Positions 25,797 to 34,467 of a stretch of 40,894 nt of DNA are shown one piece after another. The stretch's first letter is position 1. Each line of letters opens with the position of its first letter. The position numbers and the translations under genes were made by a program. The notes beneath the pieces are model-generated. The model did no database searches. It was not told where the DNA came from and was given only the letters and a program-made list of their open reading frames with translations. The DNA comes from CALKZN01 sp964633815 (lineage in GTDB: Bacteria > Pseudomonadota > Gammaproteobacteria > Arenicellales > Arenicellaceae): NCBI GenBank assembly GCA_964633815.1, contig CAZWHW010000015.1, forward strand, positions 1 through 40,894, in the 5' to 3' direction.

Positions 25797-27110
25797 ATGA
25801 AAGCTTTAGTCATTGGCGGCGGTGGCCGCGAACATGCTCTTGCATGGAAATTAGCTCAATCAGAAAAAATCAATGAAGTTGTTGTCGCTCCCGGAAATGC
25901 TGGCACAGCATTGGAGTCCACATTGCGTAATGTGCCAATTAATGTTGAAGATATTGATGCTTTACTAGCATTCGCTCAATCTGAAAATATTGATCTAACT
26001 GTTGTTGGTCCTGAAGCGCCATTAGTTTTAGGCGTTGTTGATAAGTTTATTGCTGCTGGAATTGCTTGTTTTGGACCTTCGGCTCAAGCAGCGCAATTAG
26101 AAGGTTCAAAAGCATTTTGTAAAGACTTTTTAGCAAAGCATCAAATTCCTACCGCTGAATATGAAGTTTTTTCAGAAGTTGCTCCTGCGCAAGGCTATAT
26201 CGATAAGATGGGCGCGCCCATTGTTGTTAAAGCAGATGGCTTGGCCGCCGGCAAAGGCGTGATTGTTGCACAAACGGTTGAGCAAGCTAAAGCTGCAGTT
26301 AACGACATGTTGATTGATAACAAATATGGCGATGCGGGGGCACGCGTTGTTGTTGAAGAATTCTTAGTTGGTGAAGAGGCCAGCTTTATATGTATGGTCG
26401 ATGGTGAGAATATTTTGCCATTAGCATCTTCTCAAGATCATAAAGCGCGTGATAATGGCGATCTGGGTCCGAACACTGGTGGTATGGGAGCTTATTCACC
26501 TGCTCCGGTGGTGACTCAAGATATGCATGATCGTATTATGCGAGAAGTTATTGAGCCGACAGTCAAAGGTATGAGCATGGATGGCATTCCTTACACAGGA
26601 TTTTTATATGCAGGTGTGATGATTGACAAAAATGGCGTGCCAAAAGTTTTGGAATATAATTGCCGTTTTGGTGATCCTGAAACACAGCCTATTATGATGC
26701 GTTTAAATAGTGACTTGGCCGAATTATGTGCCGCTGGAGTGGAAGGCAAGCTTGATCAAGTTAAAGCACTTTGGGACAAAAAGCCAACTGTGGGGGTTGT
26801 TATGGCAGCTGGTGGCTACCCCGAGTCGTATGCCAAGGGTGCAGTGATTAGCGGTATCGAAGATGCCAATAGCGATTTGGTTAAAGTGTTTCATGCAGGG
26901 ACTGCGGAAAAAGATAATGAAACTGTGACCAGTGGCGGCCGTGTTTTATGCGTCACCGCTTTAGGTGATAGTGTTACTGATGCACAAAAAAATGCCTATT
27001 CCGCAGTAGAAAAAATCTCTTGGGATCAGGCCTATTATCGAACAGATATTGCTTATCGCGCTATTGCCAGAGAAAATGCAGAATCAGATTCTGATGAAAG
27101 CTTATCTTGA
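25797..27110 (+). CDS. purD: Phosphoribosylamine-glycine ligase (GAR synthetase)
   Basis: Catalyses the second step of purine synthesis, joining glycine to phosphoribosylamine with ATP. The 437-residue protein shows the N-terminal domain start MKALVIGGGGREHALAWKL, the ATP-grasp domain (ADGLAAGKGVIVA at about 145) and LEYNCRFGDPETQPIM in the metal-binding region. The length is a little over the usual 420-430. Its 3' end overlaps the proposed thyA start by 17 bases. purH, often its neighbour, is absent; purE and purK follow three genes later. Confidence 0.98.
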   Translation: MKALVIGGGGREHALAWKLAQSEKINEVVVAPGNAGTALESTLRNVPINVEDIDALLAFAQSENIDLTVVGPEAPLVLGVVDKFIAAGIACFGPSAQAAQLEGSKAFCKDFLAKHQIPTAEYEVFSEVAPAQGYIDKMGAPIVVKADGLAAGKGVIVAQTVEQAKAAVNDMLIDNKYGDAGARVVVEEFLVGEEASFICMVDGENILPLASSQDHKARDNGDLGPNTGGMGAYSPAPVVTQDMHDRIMREVIEPTVKGMSMDGIPYTGFLYAGVMIDKNGVPKVLEYNCRFGDPETQPIMMRLNSDLAELCAAGVEGKLDQVKALWDKKPTVGVVMAAGGYPESYAKGAVISGIEDANSDLVKVFHAGTAEKDNETVTSGGRVLCVTALGDSVTDAQKNAYSAVEKISWDQAYYRTDIAYRAIARENAESDSDESLS

Positions 27111-28002
27111 TTTACTCAAAGACGTTCGTGACAATGGCACGGGCAAAGATGACCGTACTGGCACTGGCACAAGTAGTGTATTTGGTAGGCAATTGCGCTG
27201 TGATTTGAGTGAAGGCTTTCCGCTTTTAACCACAAAAAAAGTGTTCCTAAAAGGGATCATTCATGAATTGTTGTGGTTTGTGCGTGGTGATACCAACATT
27301 CGTTATTTAGTCAAAAATGGTGTTGGCATTTGGAATGAATGGCCTTTTCAAAACTATCTGAATAAACAGGGCTTGGCTGACGATTTGGTTAAGCATTCAC
27401 GTGAATGGCATGTAAAGCTAGCAGAGTTTGTTACTCAAGTGCGAGATGATGCTGAATTTGCCAAACAATGGGGTGAGCTTGGCCCTGTGTATGGCAAACA
27501 ATGGCGTAATTTTTCGGGCATTGATCAGCTCGAATGGGTGTTAGATGAAATCAAAACCAACCCAAGTTCGCGACGCTTGATTGTTTCGGCGTGGAATCCA
27601 GCAGAAATTGAAGAAATGGCGAAAGCAGGTTTGCCACCTTGTCATACTTTGTTTCAATTTTATGTGTCACAAGACAACAAGCTCAGTTGTCAACTTTATC
27701 AACGCAGTGCTGATTTGTTTCTTGGTGTGCCGTTTAATATTGCTAGTTATGCCCTATTAACAATGATGGTTGCTCAAGTGTGTGATTTAGAACTTGGTGA
27801 TTTTGTGCATACCTTTGGCGATTGCCATATTTATAATAACCATGTCGAGCAAATGGATGAGCAGCTAGCGCGCGAACCAAAAGCATTGCCAACAATGCAT
27901 ATTAATCTTGAAGTGAAGAGTTTGTTTGATTTCAAATTTGAAGACTTTGATCTGCAAGATTATGATCCATATCCACCTATTAAAGCGCCAGTTGCTGTGT
28001 GA
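27094..28002 (+). CDS. thyA: Thymidylate synthase
   Basis: Makes dTMP from dUMP using methylene-tetrahydrofolate, leaving dihydrofolate for FolA (encoded nearby at 30398). Conserved segments are KDDRTGTGTSSVFG at the N-terminus, catalytic Cys in LPPCHTLFQFY, and CQLYQRSADLFLGVPFNIASYALL. ATG 27094 gives MKAYLDLL, aligned with the start of E. coli ThyA, and 302 residues; the open frame reaches upstream to 27049 inside purD. It carries about 38 extra residues between IWNEWP and LGPVYGKQW relative to E. coli, an insertion also known in Lactobacillus-type enzymes. Coupled to purD by overlap. Confidence 0.96.
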   Translation: MKAYLDLLKDVRDNGTGKDDRTGTGTSSVFGRQLRCDLSEGFPLLTTKKVFLKGIIHELLWFVRGDTNIRYLVKNGVGIWNEWPFQNYLNKQGLADDLVKHSREWHVKLAEFVTQVRDDAEFAKQWGELGPVYGKQWRNFSGIDQLEWVLDEIKTNPSSRRLIVSAWNPAEIEEMAKAGLPPCHTLFQFYVSQDNKLSCQLYQRSADLFLGVPFNIASYALLTMMVAQVCDLELGDFVHTFGDCHIYNNHVEQMDEQLAREPKALPTMHINLEVKSLFDFKFEDFDLQDYDPYPPIKAPVAV

Positions 28003-28027
28003 TCCAAGATTGTTATAAAGTGATGCC

Positions 28028-28723
28028 ATGGCTGAAGAAAAATTAAAAAACTATTTTCTTAAATGTAATAAGCCTTTATTAAACAATGTGCCTGCAGGTT
28101 TATCTCGTGTACTTGAATTTGGTTGCTCAGGTGGAATGCTGGGGAAAACCTATAAGAAGGATAATCCTGATACACAATGGCATGGAATTGATATTCATCA
28201 ACCTGCGGTAGACCATGCGAAAGGTTTAATTGATCAAGCATGGTGTCTGAATGCAAATGATTTAAAAGCTAACAAGACGATGCAAAAAGAGCCTTATGAT
28301 GCGCTTGTTTACGGCGATGTCATAGAGCATTTAATTGCACCAGAGGAATCTGTGCCAGCTCACTTAGAATTATTAAAAGCAGGCGGGCAAGTCGTAATTT
28401 GTATTCCTAATATACAACATTGGTCAGTGATGAAGCATGTCTTAGCTGGAAATTGGACATATTCAGATGAAGGGATTCTCGATAGAACGCATTTGCGTTT
28501 TTTTACTAGAAAATCATTTCAAAGGTTTTTGCAAGGTTTGGGTTTAAACATCATAGCTATGCAACGTAATAGTTATGAAAATACACCTGGATTTATTAAA
28601 CAAGCACCGAAACGTGCCAGGATGCTCAAGTCTTTAGAAGGTTTGTGCCAAGAAAATGGAATCCCTTATAGTGATTACGACTTTAGAACCTACCAATACA
28701 TATTTATTGCTGAAAAGAAGTAA
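28028..28723 (+). CDS. Class I SAM-dependent methyltransferase
   Basis: A 231-residue Rossmann-type methyltransferase. Motif I is LEFGCSGGMLG, the acidic residue after strand 2 is in HGIDIHQ, and ALVYGDVIEHL is the motif near strand 4. The C-terminal IPNIQHWSVMKH and RTHLRFFTRKSF segments are common in sugar- or polysaccharide-linked methyltransferases (Methyltransf_11/23). The substrate cannot be told. It lies 25 bases after thyA on the same strand and is followed by an 82-base gap with a possible promoter before purE. Confidence 0.82.
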   Translation: MAEEKLKNYFLKCNKPLLNNVPAGLSRVLEFGCSGGMLGKTYKKDNPDTQWHGIDIHQPAVDHAKGLIDQAWCLNANDLKANKTMQKEPYDALVYGDVIEHLIAPEESVPAHLELLKAGGQVVICIPNIQHWSVMKHVLAGNWTYSDEGILDRTHLRFFTRKSFQRFLQGLGLNIIAMQRNSYENTPGFIKQAPKRARMLKSLEGLCQENGIPYSDYDFRTYQYIFIAEKK

Positions 28724-28757
28724 CAACGTATTCTGACTTTGGTGTAAAATCGCGCTT

Positions 28758-28763
28758 TATAAT
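28758..28763 (+). promoter_or_regulatory. Possible -10 box before purE
   Basis: A consensus TATAAT lies 42 bases upstream of purE in an 82-base gap. The nearest -35-like sequence (CTGACT, 28733-28738) is too far upstream, with a 19-base spacer, so the promoter is uncertain. Confidence 0.3.
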
Positions 28764-28805
28764 TGTTGTCGTTAGCATAGCTTTTAGTACGACTTGAGAG
28801 GCAAA

Positions 28806-29294
28806 ATGAGCAAGAAAATCGCAATCATTATGGGATCAAAAAGTGATTGGCCCACGATGCAGGAAGCTGCCAATCTGCTTGATCAATTAGGTGTTGGTTA
28901 TCATGTTGAGGTGGTTTCTGCACACCGAACACCTGACAAATTGATGTCATTTTCTGAATCTGCCGTTGAAAATGGTTTCCAAGTGATTATTGCTGGTGCG
29001 GGTGGTGCAGCTCATTTGCCAGGTATGATTGCTTCAAAAACACGTTTGCCTGTCTTGGGAGTACCTGTGCAAAGTAAAGCTTTGGATGGTATGGATAGTC
29101 TATTATCAATCGTGCAAATGCCTCGTGGAATTTCAGTTGGCTCACTAGCGATTGGTGGTGCTGGAGCCTTTAATGCGGGTCTAATGGCGGCACAAATCAT
29201 AGCGGTTAGTGATAAGGAATTGGCTGCGCGTATAGATGTTTTTCGTTCAGAACAAACACAGTCTATTTTGGATAATCCTGATCCAAGAATTTAA
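28806..29294 (+). CDS. purE: N5-carboxyaminoimidazole ribonucleotide mutase
   Basis: Moves the carboxyl group of N5-CAIR (made by PurK) to give CAIR in purine synthesis. The class I PurE motifs are readable: IIMGSKSDWPTM, VVSAHRTPDKL and AGAGGAAHLPGM. ATG 28806 follows GAGAGG and yields 162 residues; the frame could start at TTG 28794 but that adds only MRGK and would waste the ribosome site. purK follows 18 bases later, the usual pair. Confidence 0.97.
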   Translation: MSKKIAIIMGSKSDWPTMQEAANLLDQLGVGYHVEVVSAHRTPDKLMSFSESAVENGFQVIIAGAGGAAHLPGMIASKTRLPVLGVPVQSKALDGMDSLLSIVQMPRGISVGSLAIGGAGAFNAGLMAAQIIAVSDKELAARIDVFRSEQTQSILDNPDPRI

Positions 29295-29312
29295 CAAATA
29301 GGTTCCTGGTTT

Positions 29313-30386
29313 ATGTCGACAGTTTGGGTAATAGGATCCGGTCAATTAGGAGCTATGATGCGCCAAGCGGCGGCACCTTTAGGTGTGGATGTTCGTCCAA
29401 TTGATGCTAGCTTCGATCATACTACTTTATCTGAATTAAAGGATGATGATGTTGTAACGCCTGAAATTGAATTTTGGCGATCTGCCGAGGTAACTGATAA
29501 ATTAGCCGCGCATCCTAATTTTATTAATCGTGATGTTTTTCCAGTTATTGCTGATCGTTTCTCACAAAAACAAGCGCTAGATACAGTTGGTGTGGCAACT
29601 GCGCCTTGGTGTGAAGTGGCGACTAAAACTTCAGAACAAGATTTATACGATGCGTTGGGACAACAAGTTTTATTAAAGCGTCGCAAAGGCGGCTATGATG
29701 GCCGTGGCCAGCACTGGTTAAAAACGGTTGATGCGAAAATTCCAGATGATTTCAGAGATGCAGCAATTGCCGAACAAGCGATACCATTTAGTGACGAAGT
29801 TTCAATTATTGGTGTGAGATCGCAAACAGGTGAAACACGTTTCTATCCATTGTCGCAAAATCATCATGTTAATGGGATTTTGAAGGCGACGATTGGCAAT
29901 GGCCAAAAGTTCTCGCATTTGCAAAGTGTTGCCGAAGAGATGTTAAGTAAAGTATTGACGCACTTTAATTATATTGGAGTAATGGCAATGGAATGTTTTG
30001 TTGTTGGTGCGATGAACGAACAACAATTATTAGTGAATGAGCTAGCTCCGCGAGTGCATAATTCTGGACATTGGACACAGGCTGGCAGCAGCATCAACCA
30101 ATTCGAATCTCATATTCGAGCAATCGCTAATTTACCTTTGGGTAATCCAAGTTATCATGGCATGACAGTGATGGTGAATTTGGTAGGCACTGAATATGAT
30201 TCACGCTGGTTGGAAGTTGAGGGTGCCGAGTTATATTGGTATCAAAAAGACGTTCGGTTAGGGCGTAAGCTAGGACATATTAATATATTAAATCCTTCTA
30301 TGAATAGCTTGGAAAAATTAGCTGAGTTATTGCCAGATGATGCTCAAGTATTTGAATGGCTTGCTGGACAATTGGCCGAAAGCTAA
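29313..30386 (+). CDS. purK: N5-carboxyaminoimidazole ribonucleotide synthase
   Basis: ATP-dependent carboxylation of AIR with bicarbonate, supplying PurE. The 357-residue ATP-grasp protein starts VWVIGSGQLGAMMRQAA, has KRRKGGYDGRGQ in the ATP-grasp core, and NELAPRVHNSGHWTQAG as the family signature near the active site. It follows purE directly. folA starts 11 bases after its stop, which extends this run. Confidence 0.97.
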   Translation: MSTVWVIGSGQLGAMMRQAAAPLGVDVRPIDASFDHTTLSELKDDDVVTPEIEFWRSAEVTDKLAAHPNFINRDVFPVIADRFSQKQALDTVGVATAPWCEVATKTSEQDLYDALGQQVLLKRRKGGYDGRGQHWLKTVDAKIPDDFRDAAIAEQAIPFSDEVSIIGVRSQTGETRFYPLSQNHHVNGILKATIGNGQKFSHLQSVAEEMLSKVLTHFNYIGVMAMECFVVGAMNEQQLLVNELAPRVHNSGHWTQAGSSINQFESHIRAIANLPLGNPSYHGMTVMVNLVGTEYDSRWLEVEGAELYWYQKDVRLGRKLGHINILNPSMNSLEKLAELLPDDAQVFEWLAGQLAES

Positions 30387-30397
30387 GTGGAGTTTTG

Positions 30398-30922
30398 ATG
30401 AATATAGTCCTTATTGCAGCGATTGGTAAAGAGCGGCAGCTTGGCTTGAACAATGAACTGTTATGGAAGCTGCCTGGTGATTTACCGCGTTTTAAACAAA
30501 TGACGACGGGTGCGCCAATTGTCATGGGAAGGAAAACATTTGATTCGATAGGCAGACCGTTACCAGACAGGGCTAATATTGTTTTGAGTCGCAATACTGG
30601 TTTGCAAATTAACGGTGTACAGACGGCGGCTACGGTCGAACAAGCCTTAGATATTGCCAAACAGCAACAAGTTGAAAATGTTTTTATTATTGGTGGTGGT
30701 GAAATATACAGTTTGTTTCTTGAACAAGCCAATGTGTTAGAGCTTACACTTGTGGATGATTCACCAGATGCGGATGCATTCTTCCCTGATTTTTTGACTA
30801 ATGCGGGTAATTCTGCGTTTAAAGAAGTGTCACGGGAAACCAACCAAGCAGATGATTTACGCTATCATTATGTGCGATATGAAAGAGTCGACACAAACTC
30901 TCAACGTTGCGCAAACAGCTAA
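30398..30922 (+). CDS. folA: Dihydrofolate reductase
   Basis: Reduces dihydrofolate to tetrahydrofolate with NADPH, recycling the product of ThyA. The N-terminus MNIVLIAAIGKERQLGLNN and the LLWKLPGDLPRFK segment (catalytic Asp28), VMGRKTFDSIGRPLP and FIIGGGEIYSLFL are all typical. ATG 30398 gives 174 residues; the frame opens earlier at 30356 inside purK but those residues are foreign to the family. Its 3' end overlaps tsaC by 44 bases. Confidence 0.96.
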   Translation: MNIVLIAAIGKERQLGLNNELLWKLPGDLPRFKQMTTGAPIVMGRKTFDSIGRPLPDRANIVLSRNTGLQINGVQTAATVEQALDIAKQQQVENVFIIGGGEIYSLFLEQANVLELTLVDDSPDADAFFPDFLTNAGNSAFKEVSRETNQADDLRYHYVRYERVDTNSQRCANS

Positions 30923-31442
30923 AGCCATAGCTTCAGGTGAGGTTGTTGCCTATCCCACTGAATCTTGTTTTGGGTTAGGCTGTGATCCAAAAAATCTTGC
31001 TGCGATTGAAAAAATCTTTGAATTAAAAGCGCGTTCTGCTAATAAAGCTCTTATTCTTATTGCAGCGACCGTTGAGCAAGCTAGAGAATATGTTGATGTA
31101 TTTGATAGCCCTTTTCAGCAAGAAATTCAGAATTCATGGCCTGGACCAACTACATGGTTATTAACACCTAAGCCAATTGTGTTGTCTAAATTAAGGGGCG
31201 AGTTTCCGCAATTAGCGATGCGTGTCACCGCCCACCCAATTGCAAGTGATATTTGTGCAGAATTTGGTGGTGCGATAGTCTCCACTAGCGCTAATCTTTC
31301 TGGAAAAGATGCTTTAGTAGATGCAACTGAAGTTGCACGAGTTTTTGGCAATCATATAAAAATTGCTGCTGGAGATATTGGTACCGATCGCAAACCCTCA
31401 ACAATTCGTGATGGTTTGACGGGCGAAATCCTGAGAAAATAA
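30879..31442 (+). CDS. tsaC: L-threonylcarbamoyladenylate synthase (YrdC/Sua5 family)
   Basis: Makes threonylcarbamoyl-AMP from Thr, bicarbonate and ATP, the first step of the t6A37 tRNA modification. VVAYPTESCFGLGCDP, the KALILIAATVEQ region, and IVSTSANLSGKDA are the YrdC-domain hallmarks. ATG 30879 (MKESTQTLNVAQ) gives 188 residues, close to the roughly 190 of E. coli TsaC; upstream in-frame ATGs at 30852 and 30870 are possible. It lies within the end of folA in a different frame, with no clear ribosome site, so translation is probably coupled. Confidence 0.93.
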   Translation: MKESTQTLNVAQTAKAIASGEVVAYPTESCFGLGCDPKNLAAIEKIFELKARSANKALILIAATVEQAREYVDVFDSPFQQEIQNSWPGPTTWLLTPKPIVLSKLRGEFPQLAMRVTAHPIASDICAEFGGAIVSTSANLSGKDALVDATEVARVFGNHIKIAAGDIGTDRKPSTIRDGLTGEILRK

Positions 31443-31446
31443 TGAC

Positions 31447-32385
31447 ATGAATGAAAACACAGAAAATATATCTGAGCAGATAGTTACAGTTCGTGATTAT
31501 TTATTGTCATTGCAAGACAATATTTGTACAGCGCTGACAAAAGTGGATGGCAAGACATTTGCTGAAGATGCATGGCAGCACCAAGGTTCGACGTTGATTC
31601 ATAGCGGCGATGGGCGTACCAGAGTTATCTCTGATAGTGCTGTGATTGAAAAAGGTGGCGTCAATTTTTCACATGTGAAAGGCTCAAATTTGCCGCCATC
31701 AGCATCGGCGAAAAGGCCGGAGCTGGCTGGTAAGCCCTTCGAGGCTATGGGTGTCTCTTTGGTGATTCATCCGAATAATCCATTTGCACCCACTTCACAT
31801 ATGAATGTGCGTTTTTTTGTTGCTGGTGCAGAAACAGATAATCCAATATGGTGGTTTGGTGGTGGCTTTGATTTAACGCCATATTATGGCTTTGATGATG
31901 ATGCAAAACATTGGCATCAAATGGCTAAGCAGGCGTGTGAACCATTTGGTGAAGAAGTTTATGCTGAATATAAAAAATGGTGTGATGACTATTTTTATCT
32001 CAAACATCGAGATGAACAGCGTGGGGTTGGCGGTTTATTTTTTGATGATTTAAATGAGCCTAGCTTTGCTCAGAGTTTTGCCCAAATGCAAAGTGTTGGA
32101 GATCATTTTATTCCTGCCTACATTCCAATTTTAGAAAAACGGCATGACTTGGAATTTAATGAAGAACAACGTGATTGGCAGTTATATCGACGTGGACGGT
32201 ACGTTGAATTCAATTTAGTATTTGATCGTGGAACTTTGTTTGGCTTGCAATCAGGCGGTCGCACGGAGTCAATTTTGATGTCATTGCCCCCGCTAGTGAA
32301 ATGGGAATATCGACGTGAAGTTAGGTCAAATTCTCCAGAAGAAAAATTATTGGATGTGTATTTAAAACCTCAGGATTGGGTTTAA
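31447..32385 (+). CDS. hemF: Oxygen-dependent coproporphyrinogen III oxidase
   Basis: Converts coproporphyrinogen III to protoporphyrinogen IX using O2 in haem synthesis. The 312-residue protein contains FSHVKGSNLPPSA, NVRFFVAG, WWFGGGFDLTPYYGF, EQRGVGGLFFDDL and the C-terminal GGRTESILMSLPPLVKW, all strongly conserved in HemF. It begins 4 bases after tsaC, a pairing also seen in other gammaproteobacteria. Its presence shows an aerobic lifestyle. Confidence 0.98.
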   Translation: MNENTENISEQIVTVRDYLLSLQDNICTALTKVDGKTFAEDAWQHQGSTLIHSGDGRTRVISDSAVIEKGGVNFSHVKGSNLPPSASAKRPELAGKPFEAMGVSLVIHPNNPFAPTSHMNVRFFVAGAETDNPIWWFGGGFDLTPYYGFDDDAKHWHQMAKQACEPFGEEVYAEYKKWCDDYFYLKHRDEQRGVGGLFFDDLNEPSFAQSFAQMQSVGDHFIPAYIPILEKRHDLEFNEEQRDWQLYRRGRYVEFNLVFDRGTLFGLQSGGRTESILMSLPPLVKWEYRREVRSNSPEEKLLDVYLKPQDWV

Positions 32386-32397
32386 GCCAAGATTAAT

Positions 32398-33678
32398 ATG
32401 ATGTTTTTTGTCTATCGCATCCTTGTCTATTTATTAGCGCCATTAATGGTTTTAGTTCAGGCTTTCAAAGGCTGGCGTAATCCTGATTATCTAAAATATT
32501 GGGGTGAGCGTTTTGGTTTTTGTAAGGCTAAAAACACACCTTATGATCTTTGGATGCATGCTGTATCGGTGGGAGAAGTCAGAGCAGTTGTGCCGTTGTT
32601 GCAGCGCCTTGCCAAAACGCATGATCATATTGCATTAACAATAACTACTCCAACTGGTAGAAAAACTGCCGAGTCTTTATTAAACACTTTGCTGGATACA
32701 AAAATTGATATTTATTATCTGCCCTATGATATTGGCTTTTCAGTTCGGCGCTTTTTACAGGCTATCAAGCCTAAGCAGGCGGTAGTGGTTGAGACGGAAG
32801 TGTGGCCGAATTTGGTAGTGAATTGCAAACGTATGGGAATTCCGTTGACTTATATCAATGTGCGTTTATCTGAGCGTTCCTTTCAAAAATATCAGAAGCT
32901 ACAATCATTTAGCCAGCAAATTTTCAACACGATTGATGTGATCGCTGCTCAAGGTGATTCGGATGCTCAGCGTTTGCAAAAGCTCGGTGTACATGCGGAC
33001 AAAATTCAAATCACTGGGAGTTTGAAGTTTGATTTGAATATGCCTGCTAGTTTGAAGGAGTCTGCTCAATCAGTTCGAGATTTTCTTGCCAATCAGCGCA
33101 CAGTATGGATTTGTGGTAGCACACGCGATGGCGAAGAGACACAATTGCTACAAGTTTATAAAAAACTGAAATCGATACATCCTGATCTATTATTAGTCTT
33201 AGTGCCAAGACATCCAGAACGTTTCGATAGTGTTGCGCGTTTGGTTGTGAATAGTGGTTTAAAGCTAATTCGACGCACGGACAATCCAATATCAATCGAT
33301 GCCGAGATTGATGTGTATTTGGGCAACACCATGGGCGAATTAGGCTTGTTATATGCAGCCTCCGATATTGCCTTTGTTGGCGGCAGTCTAGTGCCATTTG
33401 GTGGACAAAATATACTTGAACCTTGCGCCGTAAAATTGCCAGTTTTATTTGGTCCACATATGTTTAATTTTGAAGAAATTAGCCAGTTAGTTATTGAGGC
33501 AAAAGCGGGTGTCTGCGTAGAAGATTCGGAACAACTAGCAGGAAAAATTTCAGAATTAATTAAATATCCCAATCTGCGAGATCAAATGGGTTGTAATGGA
33601 CTTGATTTGATTGAACAACATAAAGGTGCTTTAGATGAAGTTGAAAGGCTTCTTCTTGTTAATAATAGGAATGTTTAG
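32398..33678 (+). CDS. waaA: Kdo transferase (3-deoxy-D-manno-octulosonic acid transferase)
   Basis: Adds Kdo residues to lipid A precursor at the inner membrane. The 426-residue GT-B glycosyltransferase has an N-terminal membrane anchor (about 2-20), the family segment LKYWGERFGF with the catalytic Glu, MHAVSVGEVRAVVPLLQ, and the C-terminal donor-site ILEPCAVKLPVLFGPHMFNF. It starts 12 bases after hemF with a double ATG. It proves an LPS outer membrane and gives context to the LpxO-like enzyme at 18868. It converges on the asparaginase-like gene with a 4-base gap. Confidence 0.95.
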   Translation: MMFFVYRILVYLLAPLMVLVQAFKGWRNPDYLKYWGERFGFCKAKNTPYDLWMHAVSVGEVRAVVPLLQRLAKTHDHIALTITTPTGRKTAESLLNTLLDTKIDIYYLPYDIGFSVRRFLQAIKPKQAVVVETEVWPNLVVNCKRMGIPLTYINVRLSERSFQKYQKLQSFSQQIFNTIDVIAAQGDSDAQRLQKLGVHADKIQITGSLKFDLNMPASLKESAQSVRDFLANQRTVWICGSTRDGEETQLLQVYKKLKSIHPDLLLVLVPRHPERFDSVARLVVNSGLKLIRRTDNPISIDAEIDVYLGNTMGELGLLYAASDIAFVGGSLVPFGGQNILEPCAVKLPVLFGPHMFNFEEISQLVIEAKAGVCVEDSEQLAGKISELIKYPNLRDQMGCNGLDLIEQHKGALDEVERLLLVNNRNV

Positions 33679-33682
33679 CTTT

Positions 33683-34180
33683 TTACAGAGTTTGAAATTC
33701 GCCAATTGAAAGGTTTTTTTCTACGTTATCCCAATCAAAAATTTGACCGTTCATAGCGATATAGAGTCCATTTTGCATACCACTGACAGCCCCAAGTGCA
33801 AAGCCTAAATTAAATGTGCTGTCAGAATATGAAATCTCATGTGGAATCATTGCGCCAACCAAGACAATACATTTCTCTGTAATTAATTGAGCCTGAGATG
33901 AAGCGATATGCTTGGCTGTTTCAATCATGGTGTCTGTACCATGTGTGATGATAATTTTTTTTTCGGAACTATTAAGGCAACTTGTCGCAATGAGTTCTCT
34001 ATCTTGCGCAGTCATTTCTAAACTGTCTTTAAAAATAACTTGTTCAATAGCAGTTTTTTGTCTATTCCTGCCTTGTTTTAATATGTCGGGGATGTGTGTG
34101 TCGGCAAATGCCATGGAACCATTAGCTTCAAAATAATGTTTGTCAATTGTGCCGCCAGTAAGAAGGATGTGTATTGCCAT
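33683..34180 (-). CDS. Single-domain asparaginase-like protein
   Basis: A 165-residue protein corresponding only to the N-terminal domain of L-asparaginases. The two catalytic threonine motifs are present: LLTGGTIDKHY near the start and ITHGTDTMIETA in the middle. Full asparaginases have about 330 residues; here the C-terminal domain is absent and no remnant follows, so this is a stand-alone family rather than a fresh truncation (similar short proteins occur in gammaproteobacteria). Whether it hydrolyses asparagine is unknown. ATG 34180 (MAIHILLTGG) is preferred to ATG 34189; neither has a good ribosome site. Divergent from the thiC riboswitch. Confidence 0.75.
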   Translation of the reverse strand: MAIHILLTGGTIDKHYFEANGSMAFADTHIPDILKQGRNRQKTAIEQVIFKDSLEMTAQDRELIATSCLNSSEKKIIITHGTDTMIETAKHIASSQAQLITEKCIVLVGAMIPHEISYSDSTFNLGFALGAVSGMQNGLYIAMNGQIFDWDNVEKNLSIGEFQTL

Positions 34181-34245
34181 AATAAACAAAGTCAGATGCT
34201 ATGCTTGCTTTTAACCTAGGCACCACAAATTTTGTTATACTTAGT

Positions 34246-34390
34246 TGTGCTAGGGGTGCTGAAGAATTTTTGCTAACTCATAATATTAGTGGATAGTAGC
34301 ATTAAATCATCCAGCTGAGAAAAACCCTTTGAACCTGATCTGATGAGCATGTGTTTTAAACGCAATGCAAGCAGCGTAGGAAAGCGATCT
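34246..34390 (+). promoter_or_regulatory. TPP riboswitch (THI element) of thiC
   Basis: The TPP aptamer is readable: AGGGGTGCTG at 34252-34261, GCTGAGA at 34314-34320, ACCCTTTGAACCTGATCTG at 34324-34342 and CAGCGTAGGAAAG at 34372-34384. P2 (GGGT/ACCC) and P3 (GCTG/CAGC) pair well. P3 carries a long extra arm (34262-34310) and the CTG/CAG stem of P5 is extended by about 29 bases. TPP binding should lower thiC expression. A downstream ATCACAT/GTGTGAT hairpin ends at the thiC start codon, and AAAGCG (34381-34386) can pair with CGCTTT (34419-34424), suggesting control of translation. Confidence 0.9.
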
Positions 34391-34467
34391 CGATTTGATT
34401 TTAGAGAACAACCTTCCCCGCTTTGATCACATAAAACCTAAAGCAATGTAGCGTAACAGAGTGTGAT

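Noticed and set aside
30298..30843. A 181-codon minus-strand frame opposite purK-folA
   Set aside because: It lies antisense to two clear genes, has Ser/Pro-rich low-information sequence and no recognisable domain.
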